In this document: positions 25,725 to 34,832 of the stretch, in pieces
Position numbering within the stretch: the stretch's first letter is position 1
How the letters are laid out: the number at the start of each line of letters is the position of its first letter
Source of the DNA: Colwellia ponticola
GTDB taxonomy: Bacteria > Pseudomonadota > Gammaproteobacteria > Enterobacterales > Alteromonadaceae
Length of the DNA: 64,000 nt
Direction: 5' to 3'
Assembly: GCF_005885605.1 (NCBI RefSeq)
Contig: NZ_SZVP01000010.1
Coordinates: 1-64,000, forward strand
Made by a program: the position numbers and the translations under genes
The notes under the pieces: model-generated
Seen by the model: the letters and a program-made list of their open reading frames with translations, nothing else
Told to the model about the DNA's origin: nothing
Databases searched by the model: none

Positions 25725-25972
25725 GTATTGCGCCTATGTTGTTAAGAAAGCGGCATTGTAACTGATCACAATTAAAGTTGGAATCATCTTACATTTTTGT
25801 GGTCATATCACTTGTGTTTGTAAAAACAGCCAAGTACCATGAGCGCAGTATTAGCCCTGTCTTAATGTCACTTTTCTTTTAGTCGTTTTATAGTCGCTTT
25901 TAATAGTTTTAGTCTTTTTTTAGTAGGTTAGTTGGGTGGTCAATATTTATAACCCAAGCCACAGGAGTTTTA

Positions 25973-27136
25973 ATGAGTTGTAGAGCATTTTATTTATCAC
26001 TGTTAGCCTTGTCACTAACCGCCTGTAGTGCTGGTAATAATAAACAAGCGCAAGGCAGTTTTGATTATCAATATAAACCAGAAACTAACGATTTGGTGAT
26101 CCCCGAAAATTTAAATAAACCCAAACAAGCCAATGATTTTTTTATTACCGATAAGATAAATAATCAAGGACCCGTGGGGGAGGACATGGATATCCGTGCA
26201 CCGTCATTGGTTATGCCTATTGCTGCTTCTTCGCGTGTTGTTAATGAATCTAATATTGCTATTATTTGGTTTGATAAAGTATTAGAAGATAAAGAGCTAT
26301 TACCCTTTATTGAAAATGTTGTGAAAGCGCAATTAGTAGAAGATAATGTGTCTTATCACTACATTGAAGAAGATATTGAAACGACTTTAAGTAAAGTCAC
26401 TGAAGGTACGACTAGTTTAAAAGATACCACTATTAAGCGAGCAGGCATTAAAACGGCCATTATAGAATCAGACTGGTATCATAATGAAGTGGATGCGGGT
26501 TGGATTTTTACTGAGATTCAATCGTCTAAAAGTTTACGTTTTCGCTATCAATTATTAGCTAAAGCGCACGGGCGTAGTGTCTCATTACGTGTATCATTAG
26601 TTGATTTTTTGCAAACCGATGAAAAAGGTGGCAGTAAAACTATGGATCCTATTGACAAACAGCGTGCTGAAAAAGCCATGCTCAATGAGTTAATAGCCGC
26701 CGTTGATTATAATTATCGTGTTCAACAACGCGCTGACCGCTTAAAACGTGCTAATCAACAATTAGTTACCATTGGTAAAAATACGGCAGAAGAAGAAGCC
26801 TATATCATTGAGATGGGCTTAGATTCCTTATGGAGTAATATGCCACTGTTCTTTGAAAAGCATGGTTTTACTATTACCGACTTGAACGAAGATAAAAAGA
26901 TTTACTATGTTGAGTTTGTTAAACCTGAAATTAGTATGTGGGATAGTATTTGGGGTGATAACGTACCCGTTATTGATGTTAGTGACGCACATTACCAGTT
27001 TGTTTTAGCGCCAGTTGATGATACAACTACCTCGGTGTCTATTTATAACGCAGACGGTGAACCATTAACTTTTGAAACATTAGAGCGAATATTCCCTGTT
27101 GTTGAAAAAGGATTATCGTTTAGAGATATATTCTAA
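25973..27136 (+). CDS. bamC: Outer-membrane assembly lipoprotein BamC
   Basis: This 387-residue lipoprotein has lipobox LTAC in SLLALSLTACSAGN, so Cys 18 should be lipidated and anchor it to the outer membrane. The long unstructured N-terminal part (to about residue 90, TNDLVIPENLNKPKQANDFF) binds BamD in E. coli. Two helix-grip domains follow (about 100-215 and 270-385). It has AGGAG 6 bases before ATG. The usual neighbour dapA is missing upstream; gcvR is the next gene instead, on the opposite strand. Confidence 0.92.
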   Translation: MSCRAFYLSLLALSLTACSAGNNKQAQGSFDYQYKPETNDLVIPENLNKPKQANDFFITDKINNQGPVGEDMDIRAPSLVMPIAASSRVVNESNIAIIWFDKVLEDKELLPFIENVVKAQLVEDNVSYHYIEEDIETTLSKVTEGTTSLKDTTIKRAGIKTAIIESDWYHNEVDAGWIFTEIQSSKSLRFRYQLLAKAHGRSVSLRVSLVDFLQTDEKGGSKTMDPIDKQRAEKAMLNELIAAVDYNYRVQQRADRLKRANQQLVTIGKNTAEEEAYIIEMGLDSLWSNMPLFFEKHGFTITDLNEDKKIYYVEFVKPEISMWDSIWGDNVPVIDVSDAHYQFVLAPVDDTTTSVSIYNADGEPLTFETLERIFPVVEKGLSFRDIF

Positions 27137-27163
27137 AGAGCTACTTTGCTGTGCAAGCTAGCA

Positions 27164-27202
27164 GACATAAAAAAACTCCATTTATTGGAGTTTTTTTATG
27201 TC
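27164..27202. terminator. Strong intrinsic terminator after bamC
   Basis: GACATAAAAAAACTCCA (27164-27180) pairs perfectly over 17 bp with its complement at 27186-27202, loop 5, then TTTTTT. It can also serve the convergent DUF2897 gene. Confidence 0.93.
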
Positions 27203-27265
27203 TTTTTTTAGGCTTTATTTATAGTTAATCGTTAAAAGTAACTTAGTAAGTATTGATTTAATTCG

Positions 27266-27463
27266 TTATTTACTTTGATATTTTGTTTTTTCGATAGACT
27301 GCATTTTATGAGCACTTCGATTACTTCTTGGAAGTGTTTCTGTGCGGTCGTTTAAACTTTTTTCGCGCATTTTCTGTGTTGAGCTCTTTTTGAGTATGCT
27401 CAAGTCGCCTATGACAACAAAGACTATTATTATTACGATAACAATAGCTAACCAATTTTCCAT
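27266..27463 (-). CDS. DUF2897 family small membrane protein
   Basis: This 65-residue protein has one membrane helix (about residues 5-24, LAIVIVIIIVFVVIGDLSIL) followed by LKKSS and a basic, polar tail. Small DUF2897 proteins of this design are common in gammaproteobacteria and have no known function. It lies 28 bases after the start end of the M15 peptidase gene on the same strand, so it is likely its downstream operon partner. Confidence 0.75.
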   Translation of the reverse strand: MENWLAIVIVIIIVFVVIGDLSILKKSSTQKMREKSLNDRTETLPRSNRSAHKMQSIEKTKYQSK

Positions 27464-27491
27464 TTAAGTGCCTTATGCTTGATGAGGGAGT

Positions 27492-28205
27492 TTATTTTGG
27501 CAGTATAACATTTGTTGGTGCGACACAAACATTATTAATATAGCGCTTTGCTATGTCCGCTATGTTTTCAATAATCACTTGCTTGCCTAATATGTCACTG
27601 TTTTTTAGCGCTTGTGCTAATGAATCAATATCGAAAGCTTGTTGGTACTGTTTTGCAAGCGGTAGGTAAGATAAATGCCAAGGCTCTTTAGCGACTCCCC
27701 CTTGAAAAATGGCATAAGGGAAATAAAAGCCAAAATGGTGGGCATGTTGCTTAAGCCAAGTTGACAAAAGCGCTAATGGTCCTTGCTCATGATATTCCCA
27801 GGGTTCAAGTTGTAATTGATAGTTTTTGGGTAATATATTTGGCGCATAAACATCAATATCACACCCCCAGTGATGACGGCTGGCGCCTGGTAATGCAGAG
27901 TAAAGTAAAATACTGTGCACTAGCTCCAGTGGTGATAAGTGTTTAGGCTCAATGATTTCACCATTACTATTTTTAATCGGAGTCTTACCTGAAAATTTGT
28001 TATTCCATAAGAGTAATTGTCGGTCAAATGAACGAAAGCCACTGGCAATGGTGAGCTCAATATTTTCTGTTTTAGCGGCATCTACCATAGCGGTAAAGTC
28101 AGCTTTCATATGTTGATGAATGGCAACTCGTTCTGATAAGTAACAAAGGTGTTCTTCGGTTTGTCCTAGCAACTGGCCTGAATTTATTTGAGTGCTATAT
28201 TGCAT
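27492..28205 (-). CDS. M15 family D-alanyl-D-alanine carboxypeptidase (VanY/LdcB-like)
   Basis: This 237-residue protein has the M15B zinc-peptidase core: SGFRSFDRQLLLWNNKFSG, then PGASRHHWGCDIDVYAP (zinc ligands His and Asp) and VAKEPWHLSYLPLA (catalytic Glu and zinc His). Such enzymes trim the terminal D-Ala or act on tetrapeptides in peptidoglycan. No signal peptide is evident at this start, and no better in-frame start is apparent, so a cytosolic role in peptidoglycan recycling is possible. Confidence 0.85.
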   Translation of the reverse strand: MQYSTQINSGQLLGQTEEHLCYLSERVAIHQHMKADFTAMVDAAKTENIELTIASGFRSFDRQLLLWNNKFSGKTPIKNSNGEIIEPKHLSPLELVHSILLYSALPGASRHHWGCDIDVYAPNILPKNYQLQLEPWEYHEQGPLALLSTWLKQHAHHFGFYFPYAIFQGGVAKEPWHLSYLPLAKQYQQAFDIDSLAQALKNSDILGKQVIIENIADIAKRYINNVCVAPTNVILPK

Positions 28206-28326
28206 TGTAATAAAACCTTTATAGCTAAGGGAGTATTATTAACGACGTAGGGAGATAAGTAGTCATAATCATGATAAAACTGTGCTTTAGGTACCCTCTT
28301 TACAGAGCAGTACCTAAAGCAAGCAA

Positions 28327-28785
28327 TTACCCACCCACTTTGTGAGCATAAAGTTTGAAAGGTTCATCTTGCTTTGGCAAAGGTAAATGTTCAACTACCG
28401 CACCTTGGCTGCCAAAATCTTGTTTCATGCGAGCATAACCATCTGCTGTTGAATAACCAAAAGGGCCTCCAATTTCATCATCAGCACAAAAAATTACCCG
28501 CTCAACCCCTGCATTGACCATAGCCGCCATACACATTGGGCAAGGTTTACCACTGGCGTATATAACACTGCCTGGATGAGAGCCTCGACCTTGCTCACGA
28601 CTGGCTATGCGCAGTGCTTGTATTTCAGCGTGAGCTGTTGGGTCGTGATCAATATGGGCTTGATTCATAGCCTCGGCAATCACTTTACCATCTAGAACCA
28701 TAACAGCGCCGAACGGTTCTCCGCCTAGCGTTACACTTTCTTTAGCCAGTTCAAGGGCTCGTTTCATCAAGCTTTCATCGTTCAT
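28327..28785 (-). CDS. Nucleoside/guanine deaminase family protein
   Basis: This 152-residue zinc-dependent deaminase has the motif TAHAEIQALR (zinc His and catalytic Glu) and PCPMCMAAMVNA (two zinc Cys). GGEPFGAVMVLDGKVIAEAM and an acidic stretch FCADDEIGGPFGYS fit the guanine-deaminase branch (GuaD-like) better than TadA, but cytidine-type or other purine substrates are possible. It sits alone between the M15 peptidase and dapE. Confidence 0.85.
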   Translation of the reverse strand: MNDESLMKRALELAKESVTLGGEPFGAVMVLDGKVIAEAMNQAHIDHDPTAHAEIQALRIASREQGRGSHPGSVIYASGKPCPMCMAAMVNAGVERVIFCADDEIGGPFGYSTADGYARMKQDFGSQGAVVEHLPLPKQDEPFKLYAHKVGG

Positions 28786-29018
28786 CGTTTATTCCTTTAT
28801 AATGCAGGGTATTGCAACTTTCTCGAGGTAGTGTGCAATAACAGTTGTTAAGTTATTCCCCTATTTTTATTTACTTAAGTTGTCGTGTTGACAGTAAAAA
28901 TAGGGACTAGCTAACGGTGTTTATTATCTTTTGCTGTGACTTTACCAAGCTGCCCTTTTAAATGGCTTGATAGCTTTAAATACATCTTAGCAAATAACAC
29001 CCTAATAAAACGCTATCT

Positions 29019-30227
29019 TCAGGTTTTCTCTGGGCACAATACATTTATTAAACAATGATAATAAATATCTACGAGTTGCTCTAAGTCGCGACAAGAAACA
29101 GATTCATTAACTTGATGAATAGTGGCGTTACAGGGGCCAAGTTCAATGACTTGGGCGCCTGTTGGTGCAATAAATCGACCATCTGATGTACCACCTGAAG
29201 TAGACAGCTGTGTTTCTTTCCCCGTCACAGTTAAAATGGCTTGGCTAACAGCGGTTAAAAAACCGGGCTTTGAATCAACAGGCTCAATTTTAGTGTGCTC
29301 AGTAATAAAGGGCTTACCGTTAAATGTCCACTTAATACTGTAATCAAGCTGATGTTTATCAAGAATTGACTCCACTTGCTCAACAATCATCTGATCGGTT
29401 AATTCAGTGCTATAACGTAAATTAAATAACGCCTTAATATGACCAGGGACAACATTGGTGGCACCAGTACCCGCATTAAGATTTGATAATTGAAAGGTAG
29501 TCGCAGGAAAATAATCATTACCATTATCCCAGGTGACCTGGCTTAATTCTGTTAACGCAGGCATTGCTAAATGAATAGGATTTTTAACATGCTCAGGATA
29601 GGCAACATGGCCTTGCTTACCCTTAATATCGACTTCTGCTGAGATAGAGCCGCGTCGACCATTTTTTACTATATCACCAACGGTATGAGTGCTTGAAGGC
29701 TCACCTACTATGCAATAAGTTATTTTTTCATTACGCGCTTCTAAGGTATCAATAACTTTAGTCGTACCGTTGATAAATGGGCCTTCTTCATCACTTGTTA
29801 TTAAATAAGTAATCGCGCCTTGATGGTCAGGGTGATTTTGCACAAAACGCTCTGTCGCCACTATCATTGCAGCCAAGCTCCCTTTCATATCTGCAGCGCC
29901 ACGGCCATATAACATGCCATCAATAATGGTTGGTTCAAAGGGCGGTGTATGCCATAACTCAAGGTTACCCGCAGGTACTACATCAGTATGACCAGCAAAA
30001 CAAAAAACAATATCCTCTTGTTTATTGCTTTTACTGCCGTTGCGCCGTGACCACAGGTTAGTGGTGTCAGCAAATATCATACTTTCATTGGTAAACCCGA
30101 TTTTTGCTAACCGTTGTGCCATGAGCTTTTGACAACCTGCATCTTCGGGCGTAACAGAGGCTCTAGCCATTAATGCTATGGCTAGCTCGATAACTGCGCT
30201 TTGACTTTTTTTTTCTGTTTGGCTCAC
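29019..30227 (-). CDS. dapE: Succinyl-diaminopimelate desuccinylase DapE
   Basis: This 402-residue M20 zinc enzyme hydrolyses N-succinyl-LL-diaminopimelate in lysine and peptidoglycan synthesis. Metal sites are visible in [39 protein letters not shown] (catalytic and bridging Glu) and [27 protein letters not shown] is the dimer/active-site signature. It is about 25 residues longer than E. coli DapE, partly from an Asn/Lys-rich insert ([11 protein letters not shown]). yffB lies directly upstream, as in E. coli. Confidence 0.96.
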   Translation of the reverse strand: MSQTEKKSQSAVIELAIALMARASVTPEDAGCQKLMAQRLAKIGFTNESMIFADTTNLWSRRNGSKSNKQEDIVFCFAGHTDVVPAGNLELWHTPPFEPTIIDGMLYGRGAADMKGSLAAMIVATERFVQNHPDHQGAITYLITSDEEGPFINGTTKVIDTLEARNEKITYCIVGEPSSTHTVGDIVKNGRRGSISAEVDIKGKQGHVAYPEHVKNPIHLAMPALTELSQVTWDNGNDYFPATTFQLSNLNAGTGATNVVPGHIKALFNLRYSTELTDQMIVEQVESILDKHQLDYSIKWTFNGKPFITEHTKIEPVDSKPGFLTAVSQAILTVTGKETQLSTSGGTSDGRFIAPTGAQVIELGPCNATIHQVNESVSCRDLEQLVDIYYHCLINVLCPEKT

Positions 30228-30288
30228 AAGGACTACCTTTGCTTATGTTGTAATATTGCGCTAACACGCTGTTAATATTGTAATGTTA

Positions 30289-30642
30289 TTAATTTTTTGC
30301 AGAGAAAATAGCTTGATATTGTTCAGCTTTAAACCCCAAATGTAGTTCTCCATCTAATGGCAGCAATGGTCTTTTAAGTAGGGTAGGTTGCTCAAGTACG
30401 GCGGTAAACATCACTTCATCAGTTAAGTTGTTTTTTACTGCTTCAGGTAGGTTTCTAAAGGTTGTACTGCGCTTGTTTAACAATAATGACCAATCACTTT
30501 GATTAACAAATTGTGTTAGTAACTCAGCGGTTAACGGCTGTTTTTTAAAGTCGTAAAGTTGATAAGCTATGTTATTTGCTTCAAGCCATTTAGTTGCTTT
30601 TCTAACGGTGTCGCAATTTTTTATGCCGTATAAGGTGATCAT
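30289..30642 (-). CDS. yffB: ArsC-like protein YffB
   Basis: This 117-residue protein belongs to the Spx/MgsR/ArsC-like thioredoxin-fold family. MITLYGIKNCDTVRKATKWL has the single Cys of the YffB branch, followed by YDFKKQPLTAELL and LLKRPLLPLDGELHLGF. Function is unknown (glutathione-dependent reductase suggested for relatives). It sits 61 bases upstream of dapE in the same direction, the conserved yffB-dapE pair. It is a second ArsC-type protein, distinct from the one at 20265. Confidence 0.9.
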   Translation of the reverse strand: MITLYGIKNCDTVRKATKWLEANNIAYQLYDFKKQPLTAELLTQFVNQSDWSLLLNKRSTTFRNLPEAVKNNLTDEVMFTAVLEQPTLLKRPLLPLDGELHLGFKAEQYQAIFSAKN

Positions 30643-30950
30643 ATTTAAAAGCTCCTGTGTAAATGTTGATTGTTATCTTGGGCGTTAACAGTGATTATTT
30701 TTTGAAGTCAAGTTAGTCATCATTGCGCCACTACTTATGACTATATTATCAGATGTTAATTGTGATTATTAGTCAAGAGTGGCTTGCCGTAAGTTAACTT
30801 TAACCTTTGCGAGTTTTCTCATTCTAATTGGACATTATTAATCAGAGTTGTTTGAAAATACAGTTAATCAGAGCTAAATCATGTAAAGTCGTTGTTTACA
30901 AGTGTTTTATCTACTTTTTAACGTAAATAAGGACTAGTTATCTTTAGTTT

Positions 30951-30987
30951 TTCTATCCACAAAACCTGTGGATAGAATTGTGGGTAA
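30951..30987. promoter_or_regulatory. Cluster of three DnaA-box-like sites, two as an inverted repeat
   Basis: TTCTATCCACA (30951-30961) pairs with TGTGGATAGAA (30967-30977), a perfect 11-bp inverted repeat with a 5-base loop. Each arm holds CTATCCACA, one mismatch from the DnaA consensus TTATCCACA. A third near-match, TGTGGGTAA, is at 30979-30987. The hairpin could equally be a terminator-like or regulator element. DnaA binding is inferred. Confidence 0.4.
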
Positions 30988-31135
30988 TGCGTAGTTAACT
31001 GACTTTGCCTTTGAAATATAAGGGTAATTTTGTTAGTACGTTTTTTGTCTAGCTAGCGTTTAAAGAAGGTGTCGTGGGATAAGTGATTAAAATGCACAGT
31101 TGACACGTTTTAGCGAGAAAAATAATCTTAAAGAG

Positions 31136-31186
31136 CGATAGAACTTGTTAAAAACTTAATTTTATGAGTTTTAACATGTTCTATCG
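31136..31186 (-). terminator. Intrinsic terminator after pta
   Basis: A long stem joins 31136-31158 with 31164-31186 (CGATAGAAC / GTTCTATCG base plus AT-rich upper part, one mismatch). It lies just after the pta stop and is followed on the minus strand by a T-rich stretch. Confidence 0.75.
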
Positions 31187-31195
31187 GCTTTTTAT

Positions 31196-33316
31196 TTACA
31201 TACTTGCCTGTATTGCTGTTAAGGCGATGGTATAAACAATATCATCGACTAAGGCACCACGAGATAAGTCATTTACCGGTTTATTCATCCCTTGCAACAT
31301 CGGTCCTATGCTAACTAAATCAGCAGAACGCTGTACTGCTTTATACGTGGTGTTACCGGTATTTAAATCAGGAAAAATAAATACCGTTGCTTTACCAGCT
31401 ACTGGGCTATTAGGTGCTTTTTTCTTTGCGACATTTTCCATAATTGCGGCATCATACTGCAGTGGACCATCAATAATTAGATCAGGTCGTCTTGCTTTGG
31501 CAATTTCAGTCGCTTTAACGACTTTTTCAACATCAGCGCCGTGGCCTGAACTCCCCGTGCTGTAGCTGATCATGGCGACGCGTGGTTCAATATCAAATGC
31601 GCGAGCTGAGTCTGCTGATTGAATGGCAATATCGGCAAGCTGTTCGGCGTTAGGTTCAGGGTTAATCGCGCAATCACCGTAAACAAGTACTTGATCAGGC
31701 AACAACATAAAGAATACTGATGATACTAAAGCGCTATCAGGAGCTGTTTTAATTAACTGCAAAGCAGGTCTAATAGTATTTGCTGTGGTATTTATTGCGC
31801 CAGAAACAAGGCCATCGACCTGACCTAGCTGTAACATCATGGTGGCTAGCACTACATTATCTTGTAAACTCTCTAAAGCAATAACATCGGTTAACCCTTT
31901 ACTTTTACGCAGCTCCACCATAGGCCCCACGTAATTCTCTCTAATGACATCGGGATCTGTTATTAGCAAGTTATCAGGTAATTCAATGCCTTGATTTTCA
32001 GCAATTTGTAGTATTTCTTCTTTATTACCTATTAGTTGACACCTAGCTATTTTGCGCTCGCAGCAAATTGCTGCAGCTTTAATAGTACGGATGTCTGTGC
32101 CTTCAGGTAAGACTATTAATTTATTAGCTTTACGCGCCAGTTCAGTTAATTTATGTCTAAAAGCGGGCGGTGATAATAGGTTATAGGTATTATTTTTAGA
32201 GGTAAGACTTTCAAGCCAATCAGTACTTAAGTTATCAGCAATATATTGTTTTACTTTATCTTGGCGTTGGATGTCGTCTTGAGGTATTTCAGGATTATAG
32301 TTCATTATATGGCGCGATGTTTGCCATGTATCAGATTGCACGGATAAAACAGGTAGACCAGCGTCCAGTGCTTGTTTACATAAATCTAAAACTTGCGCTG
32401 ATGGCTCAAAACCATTAGTTAAAATTAACCCGCCTAATTTTGTCCCGTTTAACGCCGATAAGCAGGTCGCGATAATAATATCAGTGCGATCTCCAGGAGT
32501 AACGATAAGACGGCCAGGCACTAAGTAACTCATTAGGTTTGCTACGGTTCTCGCACAAAAGCTGACGCTTCTAAAACGACGATGCGCCATGTCCCCAGCA
32601 TTAATTATGGTTGCTTCAAGGTAATTGCTAATATCACAAACACGCGGCGCGATAAGATCTATTTCCCACATTACCGTGCCAAGTAGCTCAAAGTGCCTTC
32701 CTTTGAAAATGTCTAAATCGACCCAGCTTTTTAAGTTAAAATCGCTGCCTATTTCTTCTTCTTTAGGTAACAACCCATATTCGTCTTGATCAGGACAGTT
32801 TAGTTTGTTGATAATACAGCCAATAAGGTGTTTGTTTTTTATGCCACCGTAGGTTTCTGCACTGACTTCAAGGCGATCTTCAAATTCACCTGCACTGTCA
32901 TTACCTGGGCTCGCTACTAAAACAATATCTGCGCTAAGCGCTTGTGCAACATCGCGGTTAATTCGACCTGCGTAGGGTTGTCTTGGTGTGGGTACTAAAC
33001 CTTCGATAATGATAACGTCATGATCTGCTTTAAAGGCGTTAAAATTAGCTACAATTTCTTCTAACACAACATTGTGTAGACCATCGCCCATTTTTTCTTC
33101 AACATAACTTAGTGATACACTGCTGCTATTTTGAGATAAACGAATGGCATCAATGGTTTTATTTTTCTTGGCTAAACTATTACGTGACGGCTGACTAATG
33201 GGTTTGAAGTGACCTACTTTAATGCCCTTTTGCTGACAAGCATGCAATAAGCCTAATGAGACACTGGTTAAGCCGACACCTGAGCCTACAGGGATTAACA
33301 TAATTCTATGAGGCAT
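31196..33316 (-). CDS. pta: Phosphate acetyltransferase Pta
   Basis: This 706-residue enzyme converts acetyl-CoA and phosphate to acetyl phosphate. It has the long three-domain form: an N-terminal P-loop-like domain (MLIPVGSGVGLTSVSLGLLH, residues 1-200), a middle DRTGG domain (about 220-330, with PGRLIVTPGDRTDIIIA) and the catalytic PTA domain (from about 385; VDGLVSGAINTTANTIRPAL, SYSTGSSGHGADVEKV, FPDLNTGNTTYKAVQ). It is 35 bases downstream of ackA in the same direction, so ackA-pta form one operon. Length is close to E. coli (714). Confidence 0.97.
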   Translation of the reverse strand: MPHRIMLIPVGSGVGLTSVSLGLLHACQQKGIKVGHFKPISQPSRNSLAKKNKTIDAIRLSQNSSSVSLSYVEEKMGDGLHNVVLEEIVANFNAFKADHDVIIIEGLVPTPRQPYAGRINRDVAQALSADIVLVASPGNDSAGEFEDRLEVSAETYGGIKNKHLIGCIINKLNCPDQDEYGLLPKEEEIGSDFNLKSWVDLDIFKGRHFELLGTVMWEIDLIAPRVCDISNYLEATIINAGDMAHRRFRSVSFCARTVANLMSYLVPGRLIVTPGDRTDIIIATCLSALNGTKLGGLILTNGFEPSAQVLDLCKQALDAGLPVLSVQSDTWQTSRHIMNYNPEIPQDDIQRQDKVKQYIADNLSTDWLESLTSKNNTYNLLSPPAFRHKLTELARKANKLIVLPEGTDIRTIKAAAICCERKIARCQLIGNKEEILQIAENQGIELPDNLLITDPDVIRENYVGPMVELRKSKGLTDVIALESLQDNVVLATMMLQLGQVDGLVSGAINTTANTIRPALQLIKTAPDSALVSSVFFMLLPDQVLVYGDCAINPEPNAEQLADIAIQSADSARAFDIEPRVAMISYSTGSSGHGADVEKVVKATEIAKARRPDLIIDGPLQYDAAIMENVAKKKAPNSPVAGKATVFIFPDLNTGNTTYKAVQRSADLVSIGPMLQGMNKPVNDLSRGALVDDIVYTIALTAIQASM

Positions 33317-33351
33317 AACTTAACTCCTATGTATTTGTCTTAATATGCGCA

Positions 33352-34560
33352 TTACTGTACTACTTTACTGAGTAATTGCGCTGATTGCTCTGCAATGACC
33401 CACTCTTCATTAGTGGCTATTACCCAACAAGCTCTTGCATTGTTTTTAGCAATATTACCGGAAACGCCAAAGCGAGTTAGTTGATTTTTTTCTTCATCTA
33501 AATAAAAGTTTAATAAACTGAGTTGATTCACTATTTCAGTGCGAACCCAGCTTGAATTTTCACCAATGCCTCCGGTAAATATAAGACCGTCTAATTGCGT
33601 TAAGCTAGCACTGTAAGAGGCAATTGTTTTAGCAATTCGGTAGCAAAAAACCGTTAACGCTAAGGTTGCTTGGGCATGATTATCGTTTTGCATGGCATTT
33701 TCTAAGGTACGACAGTCGTTACTAAGACCTGATACACCTAACAAGCCACTCTCTTTATTGACTAGCTTATCAACGTCGGCAATAGAATAGCCTAAGTTTT
33801 CAACTAGGTGAAAAATAATACCGCTGTCGATATCACCACAACGTGTGCCCATCATAACGCCTTCGCCAGGTGTCATGCCCATACTGGTATCAACACTTTT
33901 CCCCGCTTTAATGGCGGTAACACTACAACCATTACCTAAGTGTGCACTAATGAAATTACACTGTTCTAGCGGTTTATTTAACTGTTTAGCAGCTTGGGTC
34001 GCCACAAAGTAATGACTCGTCCCATGAAAGCCATAACGTCTAATCGCATGTTTTTTATATAAAGAGTAGGGCAGACCATACATAAATGACTTGTCTGGCA
34101 TGCTTTGATGAAATGCGGTATCAAACACAACTACTTGAGGCAGGTTTTTAAAGGCAAGTTGACACGCTTTTATACCGATTAAGTTAGCGGGGTTATGCAA
34201 TGGTGCTAATTTAGCTAATTGTTTAATTGCCTGCTCTACCTCGATAGTAACAAGTGTTGGTTGAGAATACTTTTCACCGCCATGCACAACACGATGGCCG
34301 ATGGCGCTAATATCATCAACTAAATGATGTTGCTCTAGCTGTTCTACTAGCACAGCAAGCGCTGTTTGATGGTTAAAAGGCGCAGCTAGCTTGTGTTGTT
34401 GTTTTGTACCATTATCAATGTTGAGGGTTATGATAGCCTCACTAGAGAGTAAACATTCTGCTAGACCTGATAATAGTGTTTCACCACTTGTGGGTTTTAT
34501 TAACGAAAATTTAACTGAGGAGCTACCGCAGTTTATCACTAAAATTGCTTGAGTATTAAT
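33352..34560 (-). CDS. ackA: Acetate kinase AckA, apparent ATT start codon
   Basis: This enzyme makes ATP and acetate from acetyl phosphate. Family marks are INCGSSSVKFSLI (phosphate-binding), VVHGGEKYSQPT, VVFDTAFHQSMP, RRYGFHGTSHYFV, ISAHLGNGCSVTAI and GLIFTGGIGENSS. No ATG, GTG or TTG start gives a full N-terminus: the GTG at 34539 lacks a ribosome-binding site and cuts off the first beta-strand (ILVI). The ATT at 34560 gives MNTQAILVINCGSSS, which aligns well with other acetate kinases, and AGGGG sits seven bases upstream. This gives 402 residues, the usual length. A sequencing change of ATG to ATT is the alternative. Confidence 0.9.
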   Translation of the reverse strand: MNTQAILVINCGSSSVKFSLIKPTSGETLLSGLAECLLSSEAIITLNIDNGTKQQHKLAAPFNHQTALAVLVEQLEQHHLVDDISAIGHRVVHGGEKYSQPTLVTIEVEQAIKQLAKLAPLHNPANLIGIKACQLAFKNLPQVVVFDTAFHQSMPDKSFMYGLPYSLYKKHAIRRYGFHGTSHYFVATQAAKQLNKPLEQCNFISAHLGNGCSVTAIKAGKSVDTSMGMTPGEGVMMGTRCGDIDSGIIFHLVENLGYSIADVDKLVNKESGLLGVSGLSNDCRTLENAMQNDNHAQATLALTVFCYRIAKTIASYSASLTQLDGLIFTGGIGENSSWVRTEIVNQLSLLNFYLDEEKNQLTRFGVSGNIAKNNARACWVIATNEEWVIAEQSAQLLSKVVQ

Positions 34561-34567
34561 AGTGCTT

Positions 34568-34572
34568 CCCCT
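34568..34572 (-). promoter_or_regulatory. Ribosome-binding site that decides the ackA start
   Basis: AGGGG on the minus strand (34572 to 34568) stands 7 bases before the ATT at 34560. No comparable site precedes the GTG at 34539, so it favours the ATT as the initiation codon. Confidence 0.6.
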
Positions 34573-34832
34573 AAACGAGTGTTGGATGAGTTTTTTGTCT
34601 TTAAAAAGAGACCATATTTAAATAAAGGTTAACCATTATTTAAATATTAAAAAATCATAGGCAGAATAATAATTATCTTATTATACTAACGACAGCAGTT
34701 AAATATATTGATGCAATGCAATAAAAAATTGTTTACGTGTATTATTAAGTATTGTTTAGATCATAGACTATCGTTATTTTCCACTATAGATAGTGCTAAC
34801 TTTTACTAATAACGACTAGCTGGTATAATTAT

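Larger units (their letters stand above)
30643..31195. other. Long spacer between pta and yffB
   Basis: I see no gene in these 553 bases. They hold a group of DnaA-box-like sites (30951-30987) and the pta terminator (31136-31186). The part nearest 30643 should carry the yffB-dapE promoter. Confidence 0.5.

Noticed and set aside
30951-30987. Replication origin
   Set aside because: DnaA-like boxes alone are not enough: there is no AT-rich unwinding region of the usual layout and no dnaA, dnaN, gidA or parAB gene nearby.
34537-34539. GTG as the ackA start
   Set aside because: It removes the first beta-strand residues and has no ribosome-binding site, whereas the ATT 21 bases upstream has one and gives a full N-terminus.
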